Origin: Acidimicrobiia bacterium
GTDB lineage: Bacteria > Actinomycetota > Acidimicrobiia > Spongiisociales > UBA11373
Assembly: GCA_040902765.1 (NCBI GenBank)
Contig: JBBDWO010000028.1
Coordinates: 194,069-258,068, forward strand
Length of the DNA stretch: 64,000 bases
Direction: 5' to 3'
Part shown: positions 44,299 to 52,922 of the stretch, piece after piece
Layout: every line of letters starts with the position of its first letter
How positions within the stretch are numbered: the stretch's first letter is position 1
Program-made: the position numbers and the translations under genes
The notes under the pieces: generated by a model
What the model was told of the DNA's origin: nothing
The model's input: only the letters and a program-made list of their open reading frames with translations
Database searches by the model: none

Positions 44299-45546
44299 AT
44301 GGACCTCCCCACCGCAGCCGCCATCGGACGCCTCGTGCCCCGAGCGCTCGACGCCGCCCGAAAGGCGCTCCGGGACGCCGACGACAAGGAGATCCCTCCC
44401 CGGCTCAAGGCTCGACTCCAGCGGGTACGGGCCGCGTCGGGGACGCTTCCCCCGCCGCTGGTGAGGCCACTCATCGAGGCCCTCGACGAGGACGCATGGC
44501 TCCGGGGGCGGGCGATCGCCGCCTGGCCGGAGGCGGCGGGGGAGCTCCCGGAGTCGGAGCATCACGCCTCGGCGCTGTTTCTGCTGCGCCCTGAGGGCTG
44601 GGAGACGGTCTTCGCCGCGGTCGCGATGGCCCGGGCGGCTCGCGAGGCGGATGCTCGAGCCGATCGGGCCCTACAGCAAGCGGACGATGCGGCCGAAGCG
44701 GCGGGAGCGGCGAAACGGCGCGAGCGCGATGCCGAAAGGCGGGCGCGCCAGGCGGAAGCCGCACGCCGAGAGATCGACCGGGTTCAGCGGGAACCGATGA
44801 GAGCGCTTCGCGTGGAGGAGACACGGGCCCAGGCGGCCCTCGGTGAGGCCACGGCGGCCTGGGAGGCGGAGCGTCGGCGGCTCGAAGCGGAGACCGACAG
44901 ACTCGAGGGGTCCGTCGGCGCCCTCCGGAAGGAGGTTCGCTCCCTGAGAGCGGCTCGGGCCGAGGCCGAGAGGGCGGCGCGGGCCGCAGCCGGTGGCGCG
45001 TCGTGGACCGAGCGCGAAGCGGTCGTACTCGCCGAGCACCTCGACCAAGTGGCGTTGCAGGCGCGTCTTCCTCGGGATCCTGGATTCGACGATCGGCCGC
45101 ACGAGTCGCCGCGCTTCACGCTGCCTGCCGGGGTGCGCCCGGACGAGGCGGCGGCCATCGACGCCGTGGTGCGATGGGGTGGACCCATCTGGCTCATCGT
45201 CGACGGGTACAACGTGGGCCTCCAGGTCGTCGACGAGCCGGGGGAGGCTCGGGAGCGGTTGTGGGTTGTGGGCACTCGCCTGGTGACCGCGGGAAGCCTC
45301 CTGGTCTCGCTGGTGTGGGACTCACGAGACGGGGAACACCAAGTGACCCGACAGCGCGGCCTCGAGGTGCGATTCGCCGGACTGGGGACCACCGCCGACG
45401 ACGAGATCGTGGCGATGCTTGCTTCGGCGTCGCGGCCGGCCGTGGTGGTCACCAGCGACCGGGAGCTCCGAGAGCGAGCGATCGCCCGCGGCGCGACGGT
45501 GATCCAGTCCGAGGCCCTGATCGCCTGGTCCAATCAGCGGGGCTGA
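44299..45546 (+). CDS. Coiled-coil protein with C-terminal NYN/YacP-like nuclease domain
   Basis: 415 aa. Residues about 110-240 are a highly charged Arg/Glu/Ala coiled coil. The last 130 residues are a NYN (PIN-like) domain: PIWLIVDGYNVGLQV, LLVSLVWDSRDGEH, TADDEIVAMLASAS, AVVVTSDRELRERAIARGATVI, with acidic residues at metal-binding positions. Relatives are RNA-processing nucleases or RNA-binding proteins. The much longer in-frame extension upstream (to 42190) is antisense to two real genes and is rejected. Confidence 0.75.
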   Translation: MDLPTAAAIGRLVPRALDAARKALRDADDKEIPPRLKARLQRVRAASGTLPPPLVRPLIEALDEDAWLRGRAIAAWPEAAGELPESEHHASALFLLRPEGWETVFAAVAMARAAREADARADRALQQADDAAEAAGAAKRRERDAERRARQAEAARREIDRVQREPMRALRVEETRAQAALGEATAAWEAERRRLEAETDRLEGSVGALRKEVRSLRAARAEAERAARAAAGGASWTEREAVVLAEHLDQVALQARLPRDPGFDDRPHESPRFTLPAGVRPDEAAAIDAVVRWGGPIWLIVDGYNVGLQVVDEPGEARERLWVVGTRLVTAGSLLVSLVWDSRDGEHQVTRQRGLEVRFAGLGTTADDEIVAMLASASRPAVVVTSDRELRERAIARGATVIQSEALIAWSNQRG

Positions 45547-45554
45547 GCGCCGCT

Positions 45555-45770
45555 TCACCCAGCCTGTGAACGCGGGGTTTCGGGAGTCTGCACGCGGGGG
45601 ACGAGCCGTAGGGTCGGCACCAGGCCGGCGTCGGCGAGCACGTCGAGCGCCGCGGCCTGCTCCCGGTCGACTTCGATGGGGCCGAGCATGTCGCGTAGCA
45701 GCAGTGAGACGACACAGTCCTCGCAGGCGTCGGTGTGTTGCATCGAGCATTCGTCGCAGTCGATGAGCAT
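45555..45770 (-). CDS. Small cysteine-rich protein, possible metal binder
   Basis: 71 aa from ATG 45770 behind GGAGG (5 nt). The N-terminus MLIDCDECSMQHTDACEDC has four cysteines (C5, C8, C16, C19) in two CxxC-type pairs, which would suit one zinc or an iron-sulphur cluster. The rest is helical (VVSLLLRDMLGPIEVDREQAAALDVLADAG). It is convergent with the NYN gene, and divergent from queG. I know no firm function for this small actinobacterial type. Confidence 0.6.
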   Translation of the reverse strand: MLIDCDECSMQHTDACEDCVVSLLLRDMLGPIEVDREQAAALDVLADAGLVPTLRLVPRVQTPETPRSQAG

Positions 45771-45834
45771 CCGGTCCTCCTTCAGCGGCATATCCACCAT
45801 GACGGGCACGGTACGGACGGCGTGTGACAGAAAT

Positions 45835-45883
45835 GTTGCCGGTTGCCTGTTGCCGGTTATCTCGTCTGCCGTCTGCCTTGCCG
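45835..45883 (+). repeat. Heptamer tandem array upstream of queG
   Basis: GTTGCCG, GTTGCCT, GTTGCCG, GTTATCT, CGTCTGC, CGTCTGC, CTTGCCG run in strict 7-bp register directly into the -10 hexamer TAGCCT. Confidence 0.7.
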
Positions 45884-45889
45884 TAGCCT
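45884..45889 (+). promoter_or_regulatory. Leaderless-type -10 box (TAGCCT) for queG
   Basis: TAGCCT is 7 nt before ATG 45897, in phase with the heptamer array. Confidence 0.5.
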
Positions 45890-45896
45890 GGGGCGC

Positions 45897-46910
45897 ATGA
45901 GCCTTCGCGACGACGTTCTCGCCGCCGGGCGGGTCGCCGGGCTCGCTGGAGTCGGGGTGTGCGCCGCTGAGCCATTCTCCGATGTCGAAGAGAACTTGCG
46001 CGATGCGGTGGCGTCGGGGCGCTCTGCCGGGATGCGTTTCACTTTCGGGACGCCCGAGCGATCGAGTGACGTCACGGCGAGTTTCGCCTGGGCCCGGTCG
46101 CTCGTGGTCGGCGCCCACGCCTACCTCCCCGCAGCGGGTAACCCGATCCCCGGCGACGGTGAGGGGAGGGTTGCCCGGTTCGCCGTGTCCGATCACTACG
46201 CACCGCTGCGTGAGGCCCTGACGACGATCGCCGACCTGTTACGGGCACGGGGCCATGAGGCGCAGATGCTCGCCGACGACAGCCGTCTGGTCGATCGCGC
46301 CGCGGCCGTCAGGGCCGGGGTCGCCTGGTGGGGGAAGAACACCATGGCACTGATACCCGGGTATGGCCCGTGGGTGCTCCTGGGCAGCGTGGTGACCGAC
46401 GCCATCATCGACTCCGACGAGCCGATGCGCCGCACCTGTGGCACCTGTGAAGCCTGCCTCCCTGCCTGCCCCACCGGGGCCCTCATCGAGCCCGGCATCC
46501 TCGACGCGCGGCGGTGCATCGCTTACCTGCTGCAGTCGCCCGGGAACATCCCCGAAGGATTCCGGGAGGCCGTGGGTGATCGGTTCTACGGGTGTGACGA
46601 CTGCCTCGACGCCTGTCCTCCCGGCGCCCCGCTGGTGCGGAGGTCTCCGGACACCACCGAGACTCCTGACATGGCGGCGGTCTTGGAGAGCTCCGACGAG
46701 GAGCTGCTCGATCGATTCCGACGCTTCTACATCCCGGAACGGGATCCGGCCTTCCTCCGTCGGAACGCGCTCGTCGTCCTGGGCAACGTCGGCGACCGGT
46801 CGCATCGGTCACTGGTCGCCGGCTTCGCCGCCTCAGACGACCCCATGCTGAGCGAGCACGCCCGTTGGGCACTCGCTCGCATCGACGAGCGGCTGGCCGG
46901 AGCATGCTGA
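45897..46910 (+). CDS. queG: Epoxyqueuosine reductase
   Basis: 337 aa. It reduces epoxyqueuosine in tRNA to queuosine using cobalamin. The N-terminal cobalamin domain includes FAVSDHYAPLREAL, DSRLVDRAAAVRAGVAWWGKNTMALIPGYGPWVLLGSVVTD; two [4Fe-4S] sites follow: CGTCEACLPACPTGAL and FYGCDDCLDACPPGAP. The C-terminal HEAT-like repeat (RRNALVVLGNVGD) is present. It overlaps the phosphoesterase by 7 bp. Confidence 0.9.
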   Translation: MSLRDDVLAAGRVAGLAGVGVCAAEPFSDVEENLRDAVASGRSAGMRFTFGTPERSSDVTASFAWARSLVVGAHAYLPAAGNPIPGDGEGRVARFAVSDHYAPLREALTTIADLLRARGHEAQMLADDSRLVDRAAAVRAGVAWWGKNTMALIPGYGPWVLLGSVVTDAIIDSDEPMRRTCGTCEACLPACPTGALIEPGILDARRCIAYLLQSPGNIPEGFREAVGDRFYGCDDCLDACPPGAPLVRRSPDTTETPDMAAVLESSDEELLDRFRRFYIPERDPAFLRRNALVVLGNVGDRSHRSLVAGFAASDDPMLSEHARWALARIDERLAGAC

Positions 46911-47656
46911 TCGTCTCCGACATCCACGGTGCCTTCGAACCGCTGGCGCGGGTGGCGGGGCGCGGTGAGCCCCTGCTGGTCCTGGGCGACCTCCTCAACG
47001 TCATCGACTACCGGACCATGGACGGCATGCTCGTCGACGTGTTGGGGCGCGCCCTGGTCGCCGACGTCGTGGAGCGGCGGTCCCGGGGGGACCACGACGG
47101 GGCCAACCACGCCTGGCGGACCGCGGTGGCCGGATCCGAGGAGGCGGTGCGCCGCCGGTTCCACGAACTCACCGTCAGCGCCTACGAGACCGCGGCCACC
47201 GCCCTCGCCGGATCGGACGCCATCGTCACCTACGGCAACGTCGACCGCCCCGACCTGCTCGAAGCCTCGCTGCCCGAGGGGGTCCGCTTCGTCGAGGTGG
47301 GCGTGGTCGAGGTCGAAGGCCGGTCCGTCGGGATCGTCGGCGGAGGTATCCCGTCGCTGGGAACGCCAGGCGAGGTGGCCCACGAGGTGATGCGGGAGCG
47401 ACTGTTCGGTCTCGGCGAGGTCGACATCCTGTGCACCCATGTGGCACCGGCGGTGCCCCAGCTGAGCCTCGACGTGATCGGGGGGAGTACCAAGCAATCC
47501 CAAGCCGTGCTCGACTATCTCCTCCGGTTTCGACCCGGATGGCACTACTTCGGCGACATCCACCAGCCCCAGGCGGTGAGCTGGCGGGTGGGGAGCACCG
47601 TGTGTCGCAACGTCGGCTACTTCCGGGCGACCGGGCGGGCCGTGCGTCATGGCTGA
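46904..47656 (+). CDS. Calcineurin-like metallophosphoesterase
   Basis: 250 aa. Metal-binding motifs: SDIHG (5-9), VLGDLL, TYGNVD, THVAP and FGDIHQP. This is a full di-metal phosphoesterase core with an unusually acidic first half. ATG 46904 lies inside the queG end. Its stop TGA (47654-47656) once overlapped the start of the next gene (ATG 47649), now interrupted by palindromic element copy 2. Confidence 0.8.
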   Translation: MLIVSDIHGAFEPLARVAGRGEPLLVLGDLLNVIDYRTMDGMLVDVLGRALVADVVERRSRGDHDGANHAWRTAVAGSEEAVRRRFHELTVSAYETAATALAGSDAIVTYGNVDRPDLLEASLPEGVRFVEVGVVEVEGRSVGIVGGGIPSLGTPGEVAHEVMRERLFGLGEVDILCTHVAPAVPQLSLDVIGGSTKQSQAVLDYLLRFRPGWHYFGDIHQPQAVSWRVGSTVCRNVGYFRATGRAVRHG

Positions 47657-47657
47657 G

Positions 47658-47748
47658 AGCGCGCGCCAATAGGCTCGCCCCCCGGAATAAGGTTTCTGCT
47701 TGGCACAAGCAGAAACCTCATCGGCCCCGCGACCTATTGGCGCGCGCT
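47658..47748 (+). mobile_element. 91-bp nested palindromic element, copy 2, with 5-bp target duplication
   Basis: Outer arms AGCGCGCGCCAATAGG (47658-47673) and its exact complement (47733-47748). Inner stem is TAAGGTTTCTGCTTG against CAAGCAGAAACCTCA with a 3-nt loop GCA and one mismatch. Direct repeats CTGAG flank it on both sides (47653-47657 and 47749-47753). Removing the element and one CTGAG rebuilds ATGGCTGAGGTCGATCTC, a clean in-frame start for the methyltransferase overlapping the upstream stop. The outer arms differ from copies 1, 3 and 4 but remain self-complementary. Confidence 0.9.
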
Positions 47749-48488
47749 CTGAGGTCGATCTCGGGCGGCTCGCCGCGGCATACGACCATCGCGTCGAGGC
47801 CGGCGCAGTCCGGCGAGCAGGCATCGCTGCCGACACGACGGGGCTCGGCTCCGGCGCGACCGTGGTCGACGTGGGAGGTGGCAGGGGGGTCCACGCCGTC
47901 GTGTTCACCGAGCGCGGGGCCCGTGCCGTCGTCGTCGATCCGTCGCCGGCGATGGTCCTCGCCTCACACCGTCGGGGCGTCGTCGGCGTGGTCGCCCGGG
48001 GCGAGTCGCTTCCCATCGCGGACGGTGTGGTGGACCTCGTCTACTTTCACCTGTCCATCCATCACGGCGCCTGGCCCGACATGCTCGCCGAGGCCGCTCG
48101 GGTGGCCGGATCTCGGGGCCGGATCTGGGTGTGGACCTTCCCCGACACCTATCACGAGAACTCGTACCTGGCCCGCTGGTTTCCTTCGGTGGCTGCCATC
48201 GATGCAGCCCGTTTCCCCCCGGTCGAGGGCCTGCGCACCGGACTCGCCGATCTCGGACTCGTCGTCGCCCCGACCGTGGCCCATCACGATCGGATCAGTC
48301 GCCCCGCCGGTGCCTGGATGGCGGCGGTTCGGGCCGGTTTCGTCAGCACGCTCCATCTGGTCCCGCCCGATGAGATCGAAGCCGGCTTGGTTGCCTTCGG
48401 GAGCCGGCACCCCGATCCGTCCGAGTCGATCGAGTACGACCTGCCCTACCTGGGTCTGCACGCCGAAGGGCCGGGGCTAGTGTCATGA
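47700..48488 (+). CDS. SAM-dependent methyltransferase (class I), start rewritten by an inserted element
   Basis: About 262 aa. VVDVGGGRGVHAVVF is SAM motif I, VVVDPSPAMV motif II, GVVARGESLPIADGVVDLVYFHLSIHH motif III/IV, with AARVAGSRGRIWVWTFP after it. The original start (ATG 47649) now ends after seven codons inside element copy 2. The open frame today begins at TTG 47700 in the element's inner stem, 7 nt after AAGG, adding about 17 foreign residues before EVDLGRLAAAYD. It may therefore be expressed poorly or not at all. The substrate is unknown. Confidence 0.7.
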   Translation: MAQAETSSAPRPIGARSEVDLGRLAAAYDHRVEAGAVRRAGIAADTTGLGSGATVVDVGGGRGVHAVVFTERGARAVVVDPSPAMVLASHRRGVVGVVARGESLPIADGVVDLVYFHLSIHHGAWPDMLAEAARVAGSRGRIWVWTFPDTYHENSYLARWFPSVAAIDAARFPPVEGLRTGLADLGLVVAPTVAHHDRISRPAGAWMAAVRAGFVSTLHLVPPDEIEAGLVAFGSRHPDPSESIEYDLPYLGLHAEGPGLVS

Positions 48489-48943
48489 GTGTGGAAGGCA
48501 CGATGCGCACGAGCGAGGCGGCGGCGCCTCCGGAGGCGGTGTTCGCCGTCGCCACCGATCTCGAGTCGTACCCGGAGTGGGCGGACGGGGTGACCCGCGT
48601 CGAGGTGCTCGAACGGGACGAGTCGGGCCTCCCCAGGCGGGCACGCTTCGAGGTGGACGGGTTCGTCCGCCAGATATCCTACGAGCTGGAGTATCGCTAT
48701 GACCCGCCCCACCGGATCACCTGGACAGCGATTCCCGGCGACGACATCCGCGACATGGAGGGTTCCTACGAGTTCACCGCCAAGGCCGACGGCATGACCG
48801 AAATCGTGTATGCCCTCCGGGTCGATCCGGCGTTCACGGTGCCCGGCTTCCTGCGCAGGCAAGCGGAGCGTCAGATCGTCCAGGCGGCCATCCGCAACCT
48901 GCGTCGCCGTGCCGAGGCGATGCAGGGCGGCTCCACCGATTGA
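48485..48943 (+). CDS. SRPBCC-fold protein (polyketide cyclase/START-like)
   Basis: 152 aa. The helix-grip fold is seen in APPEAVFAVATDLESYPEWADGVTRVEVLERD, ISYELEYRYDPPHRITWTAIPGDDIRDMEGSYEF, and the C-terminal helix RRQAERQIVQAAIRNLRRRAEA. Such proteins bind hydrophobic ligands or act as cyclases or lipid carriers. ATG 48485 overlaps the methyltransferase stop. Context between a methyltransferase and fatty-acid genes is compatible with a lipid-related ligand. Confidence 0.75.
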   Translation: MSVEGTMRTSEAAAPPEAVFAVATDLESYPEWADGVTRVEVLERDESGLPRRARFEVDGFVRQISYELEYRYDPPHRITWTAIPGDDIRDMEGSYEFTAKADGMTEIVYALRVDPAFTVPGFLRRQAERQIVQAAIRNLRRRAEAMQGGSTD

Positions 48944-48945
48944 CC

Positions 48946-49848
48946 ATGTCTGAGGGCGTCCTCGCGGTCGACGCCGGCGGCACCTCGGTTCGGATCGCCC
49001 AATTCGCCGAGGGTGATGACACGCCCGGTCCCATCGTCGAATGGGCCACCCCTCCCGACGCTGGCGACCTCGTCGACGGGATCATCGGCGCTGCCCGTGC
49101 TCTCGAGGCCCCATTCACCGCTGCGGGGGTGGGAATCGCCGGTCTGGTCGACCACGACACCGGGACGCTCGTGTGGTCGCCGCACGTCACGGGACCCATC
49201 CCTCTGGAGCGAGAGCTCGGCTCGGCCCTGGGGGTTCCGGTCAAGGTGGACAACGACGCCAACGCTGCCGCACTCGCCGAGGCCACCCGGGGTGCCGGGC
49301 GTGGGCATCGGATGGTGCTCATGGTCACGGCGGGCACCGGCATCGGTGGTGGCCTGGTGGTCGACGGCCGCGTTGAGCGCGGACGGGGCTTTCTGGGGGA
49401 GATCGGACATCTACCCCTCGACGATGCCGACACGCCGTGCCAATGCGGGCTGCTCGGGTGCTGGGAGGCCGTCGCCTCCGGTACGGCGCTCGACCGCGCT
49501 GCGGCGGCCCTCCTCGGCGGGGACGCCACCGGGGAGGACCTGGCGGCAATCGCCGAAACGGATGACGCGGCTCGGCAGGCGCTGACGGGCGTCGCCCGAT
49601 GGTTCGGCGTCGGGCTTGGCGCGCTGGTCAACCTCCTCGACCCGGATGTGATCGTCGTCGGCGGTGGTGTCGCCGGGATCGGGCCGGCGTTCCTGGATCC
49701 TGCGGTCGAGGCGATGGCGGCGGCGGTGACCGGGTCGGCTGCGCGGTCGCCCACGCCGGTCTTCCCGGCGCACTTCGGCGCGTCGGCCGGTCTGGTCGGA
49801 GCGGCGCTGTTGGCACATGAGAGCCGGTCGATCGACGCACCCCCGTAG
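48946..49848 (+). CDS. ROK-family sugar kinase (glucokinase-like)
   Basis: 300 aa. ATP motif VDAGGTSVR near the N-terminus, KVDNDANAAALAE with the catalytic Asp, TAGTGIGGGLVVDG, EIGHLPL, and the ROK zinc motif CQCGLLGCWEA. Glucokinase activity would feed zwf-gnd with glucose-6-phosphate, but N-acetylglucosamine or other hexose kinases share these motifs. ATG 48946 is 2 bp after the SRPBCC stop. Confidence 0.82.
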   Translation: MSEGVLAVDAGGTSVRIAQFAEGDDTPGPIVEWATPPDAGDLVDGIIGAARALEAPFTAAGVGIAGLVDHDTGTLVWSPHVTGPIPLERELGSALGVPVKVDNDANAAALAEATRGAGRGHRMVLMVTAGTGIGGGLVVDGRVERGRGFLGEIGHLPLDDADTPCQCGLLGCWEAVASGTALDRAAAALLGGDATGEDLAAIAETDDAARQALTGVARWFGVGLGALVNLLDPDVIVVGGGVAGIGPAFLDPAVEAMAAAVTGSAARSPTPVFPAHFGASAGLVGAALLAHESRSIDAPP

Positions 49849-49879
49849 ACTCCGCATCGCCCTCGGTCGAGGAGTCCTC

Positions 49880-50806
49880 ATGTCGTTCGCCGTACTGTTC
49901 CCCGGGCAGGGGAGCCAGCACGTCGGTATGGGTGGCGATCTGTTCGATGCCCGACCCGACCTGCTCGGCGCCGCCGCCGACGAGGTCCTCGGGTGGTCGC
50001 TGCGGCGCCTGTGTCTCGACGGTCCCGAGGAGGCCCTGACCGGTACCGACCGGGCTCAGCCGGCGTTGTACGCGGTGGCCCATGCCCTGTGGCGCACGCT
50101 CGTCGATCGCCTGGAGGGTCCTCCGCAGGCGGCGGCCGGGCACTCCCTCGGCGAGTACACGGCGCTCGTCGCCGCCGACGCACTGTCGTACGCCGCCGGT
50201 CTGGCCCTCGTCGCCGCCCGGGGCCGGGCCATGGCGGCAGCGGCGGAGCTGGAACCGTCGGGTATGGCGGCGCTGATCGGTGGCGACGATGCCGCCGCCG
50301 AGGCACTGGTTGCGACGCGACGCGACCTGGGCGGTCGGCTGTGGGTGGCGAACCTGAACGCGCCCGGGCAGGTCGTGGTCGCCGGTGGAGTCGAGGACAT
50401 CGCCTGGGCGGTGGAGTCGGCATCCGAGCACGGGGTCCGACGCGTCGTGCCCCTCAAGGTGGCCGCAGCGTTTCACTCGTCCTTCATGGTGCCGGCAGCT
50501 GCCGCCCTCGCCGAGGCGATGGGGGAGGTGGTCTTCGCTCCTCCGGCCTTCCCGGTGTGGGCCAACGCCACGGCCGCACCCCATGACGATTCGATCGGGG
50601 ACACCCTGCTCGCCCAGTTGACCGCGCCGGTGCGATTCGGGGACAGCCTGAGCGCCATGGCCGCCGCCGGGGTCGACACCTTCGTGCATGTCGGGCCCGG
50701 CGACGTAACCGCGGGGCTCGCCCGGAAGTCGGTACAGGGTGCGACGACGCTGGTGGTATCCAGCCTGGACGACGTGGCCGGGGTGGCCGCTGCGCTCGCC
50801 TCGTAG
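49880..50806 (+). CDS. fabD: Malonyl-CoA:ACP transacylase
   Basis: 308 aa. It loads malonyl groups onto ACP. LFPGQGSQHVGMG opens the protein, the nucleophile elbow is AGHSLGEY (S89), and AAAFHSSFM carries the catalytic His. A ribosome site GAGGAG is about 5 nt before ATG 49880, and TAGACT (49846-49851) could be a promoter, so the fab cluster may have its own start of transcription inside the longer run of genes. Confidence 0.93.
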   Translation: MSFAVLFPGQGSQHVGMGGDLFDARPDLLGAAADEVLGWSLRRLCLDGPEEALTGTDRAQPALYAVAHALWRTLVDRLEGPPQAAAGHSLGEYTALVAADALSYAAGLALVAARGRAMAAAAELEPSGMAALIGGDDAAAEALVATRRDLGGRLWVANLNAPGQVVVAGGVEDIAWAVESASEHGVRRVVPLKVAAAFHSSFMVPAAAALAEAMGEVVFAPPAFPVWANATAAPHDDSIGDTLLAQLTAPVRFGDSLSAMAAAGVDTFVHVGPGDVTAGLARKSVQGATTLVVSSLDDVAGVAAALAS

Positions 50807-50835
50807 CATGATGGCTCCTCGGAGGTGAATGGCCC

Positions 50836-51906
50836 GTGCACAACAGCGTGATAACCGGTTGGGGGCGCTGCCTGCCGCCCGCGGTGCTCACCAACGCCGA
50901 CCTGGAGACCGTCACCGATACGAGTGACGAGTGGATCACGACGAGAACCGGCATCAAGGAGCGTCGGATCAGCCACGTCGAAGTGTCCGATCTGTCAGCG
51001 GTGGCGGCCCGGCGCGCCCTCGCTGCAGCCGGTCTGGAGGCGACCGACTTGGACATGATCCTCATGGCGACCTGCAGCCCCGACCGCGCCATCCCCGGTG
51101 CCGGGACGATGGTGCAGGCGAAGATCGGCGCGGTCAACGCGGTGGCGATGGACCTCAACGCGGCATGCTCCGGCTTCCTGTTCGCCCTGGCGACAGCCGA
51201 TCAGATGATCAAGACCGGAGCGATGCGGCGAATCCTGGTCGTGGGCGCGGAGAAGCTGTCGTTCTGGCTCGACTTCAGCAACCGCAGCACCTCCGCGCTC
51301 TTCGGCGACGGCGCCGGCGCCGTGATCGTCGAAGCATCCGACGAGGACGCCGGTGTGCTCGCCTTCGAGTTGGGATCTGACGGGACCGCCGGCTACCTGC
51401 TGTGCGTGCCCGCCAGCGGCACCGAGGGCAACCCGCTACGCGACATGCTCCCGACGATCCTGATGGAGGGGCCCGAGGTGTTCCGGCGGGCGGTGACCGC
51501 CATGGGCGATGCCTCGGCGCGTGTCGTGGAGCGCGCCGGCCTCGGCGTCGAGGATGTCGACCTGTTCATCCCGCATCAGGCGAACGTCCGGATCATCGAC
51601 GCCACGGCCCGTCGCCTCTCCCTCGATCCCGGCAAGGTGTTCGTCAACATCGCCTCGTACGGGAACACGTCGGCGGCGACGATCCCGATCGCCCTGTCGG
51701 AAGCGGTGGAAGAGGGCCGGATTCAACCGGGTTCGGTGCTCGTCTTCGCCGCTTTCGGAGGCGGGTTCACCTGGGCTGCCATGGCCTATCGATGGGGTTC
51801 ACGAGTCGAGCCGCTCGGAGTCTCCGACGCTCAGTTGCCGCCGTCGTCGGCGTCGGCGCTCGAGCTGCTGGCCCCGAATCTCGAAGTCCATGGGACGGGC
51901 CTGTGA
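50836..51906 (+). CDS. fabH: 3-oxoacyl-ACP synthase III
   Basis: 356 aa. It starts fatty-acid chains by condensing acyl-CoA with malonyl-ACP. Catalytic residues: C111 in LNAACSGF, His in FIPHQANVRI, Asn in NIASYGNTSAAT. About 32 residues follow the usual end of the fold (FGGGFTWAAMAYRW), giving a tail SRVEPLGVSDAQLPPSSASA and beyond that is absent from typical FabH. GGAGG precedes GTG 50836 by about 11 nt. Confidence 0.93.
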   Translation: MHNSVITGWGRCLPPAVLTNADLETVTDTSDEWITTRTGIKERRISHVEVSDLSAVAARRALAAAGLEATDLDMILMATCSPDRAIPGAGTMVQAKIGAVNAVAMDLNAACSGFLFALATADQMIKTGAMRRILVVGAEKLSFWLDFSNRSTSALFGDGAGAVIVEASDEDAGVLAFELGSDGTAGYLLCVPASGTEGNPLRDMLPTILMEGPEVFRRAVTAMGDASARVVERAGLGVEDVDLFIPHQANVRIIDATARRLSLDPGKVFVNIASYGNTSAATIPIALSEAVEEGRIQPGSVLVFAAFGGGFTWAAMAYRWGSRVEPLGVSDAQLPPSSASALELLAPNLEVHGTGL

Positions 51907-52637
51907 GCCGCGTCGCCCTGGTCACCGGCGCTTCGCGCGGCATCGGTCGTGCCGTGGCCGAGCGACTGGCCGCCGATGGGTACCGGGTCGCGGTCAACTA
52001 CCACACCGGCAGCACGGCGGCCGACGAGGTCGTGGCGGCGATCGCGGCGGCTGGGGGAGAGGCGATGGCCATCGGGGCCGACGTCGGTGACGGGGGGGCG
52101 GTCACGGCCATGTTCGACGCGGTGGTCGAGCGGTTCGGTCCGGTCGAGGTGTTGGTGAACAACGCCGGCGTGACTGCCGACGACCTGCTGCTGCGGATGG
52201 CCCCCGAGGCGTGGGACCGGGTCATCCGGACCAACCTGACTTCCGCCTACCTGTGCACGCGAGCGGCCCTCAGGGGGATGCTCAAGGCGCGCTGGGGCCG
52301 CATCGTCAGTGTCACCTCGGTGGCCGGCATCACCGGCAATCCAGGCCAGGCGAACTACGCCGCTGCCAAGGCGGGGTTGATCGGGTTCACCCGGAGCGTC
52401 GCCAAGGAGGTGGGATCACGGGGGATCACGGTCAACGCCGTCGCCCCGGGCTTCGTCGACACCGACATGACCGGTGCGCTCGACGACTCGGTGAAGGGGG
52501 CGGTGCTGCCGGCGATTGCTCTGGGCAGGTTCGGAGAACCAGGCGAGATCGCGGCCGCCGTGGGCTATCTTGCCTCGGACGGTGCCGCGTATGTGACTGG
52601 CCACGTCCTCGTGGTGGACGGCGGCCTGTCGTTCTAG
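51903..52637 (+). CDS. fabG: 3-oxoacyl-ACP reductase
   Basis: 244 aa short-chain dehydrogenase. NADPH motif VTGASRGIGRA (8-18), NNAGVT, catalytic Ser in SVTSVAGITGNPGQ, YAAAK catalytic pair, and GFVDTDMTGAL. GTG 51903 overlaps the fabH stop (GTGA). Confidence 0.93.
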   Translation: MSRVALVTGASRGIGRAVAERLAADGYRVAVNYHTGSTAADEVVAAIAAAGGEAMAIGADVGDGGAVTAMFDAVVERFGPVEVLVNNAGVTADDLLLRMAPEAWDRVIRTNLTSAYLCTRAALRGMLKARWGRIVSVTSVAGITGNPGQANYAAAKAGLIGFTRSVAKEVGSRGITVNAVAPGFVDTDMTGALDDSVKGAVLPAIALGRFGEPGEIAAAVGYLASDGAAYVTGHVLVVDGGLSF

Positions 52638-52674
52638 ACGAGCACCTATCGACGACGCAGACAGGGAGACCAGC

Positions 52675-52920
52675 ATGGACAGGGCGCAGGTAGAGGAGAA
52701 GATGACCGAGCTCCTGGTCAACGAACTCGGCATTCCGAAGGACAAGATCGCGATGGGGGCCTCGTTTGAGGCAGACCTCGAGGTCGACTCGCTGGGGGTG
52801 GTCGAGTTGCTCATGGCGCTGGAGGACACCTTCGGCGTGACCATCCCCGACGAGGAGGCCGAGTCGATCGGCACCGTCGGTCAGGCGGTCGACCTCGTCC
52901 TGGAGAAGCTGCAGAGCTGA
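52675..52920 (+). CDS. acpP: Acyl carrier protein
   Basis: 81 aa acidic helical protein. The phosphopantetheine site is Ser39 in LEVDSLGVVELL. ATG 52675 follows GGGAG by about 8 nt. It carries growing acyl chains for FabD, FabH, FabG, FabF and, presumably, the desaturase at 656-1555. Confidence 0.95.
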   Translation: MDRAQVEEKMTELLVNELGIPKDKIAMGASFEADLEVDSLGVVELLMALEDTFGVTIPDEEAESIGTVGQAVDLVLEKLQS

Positions 52921-52922
52921 CC

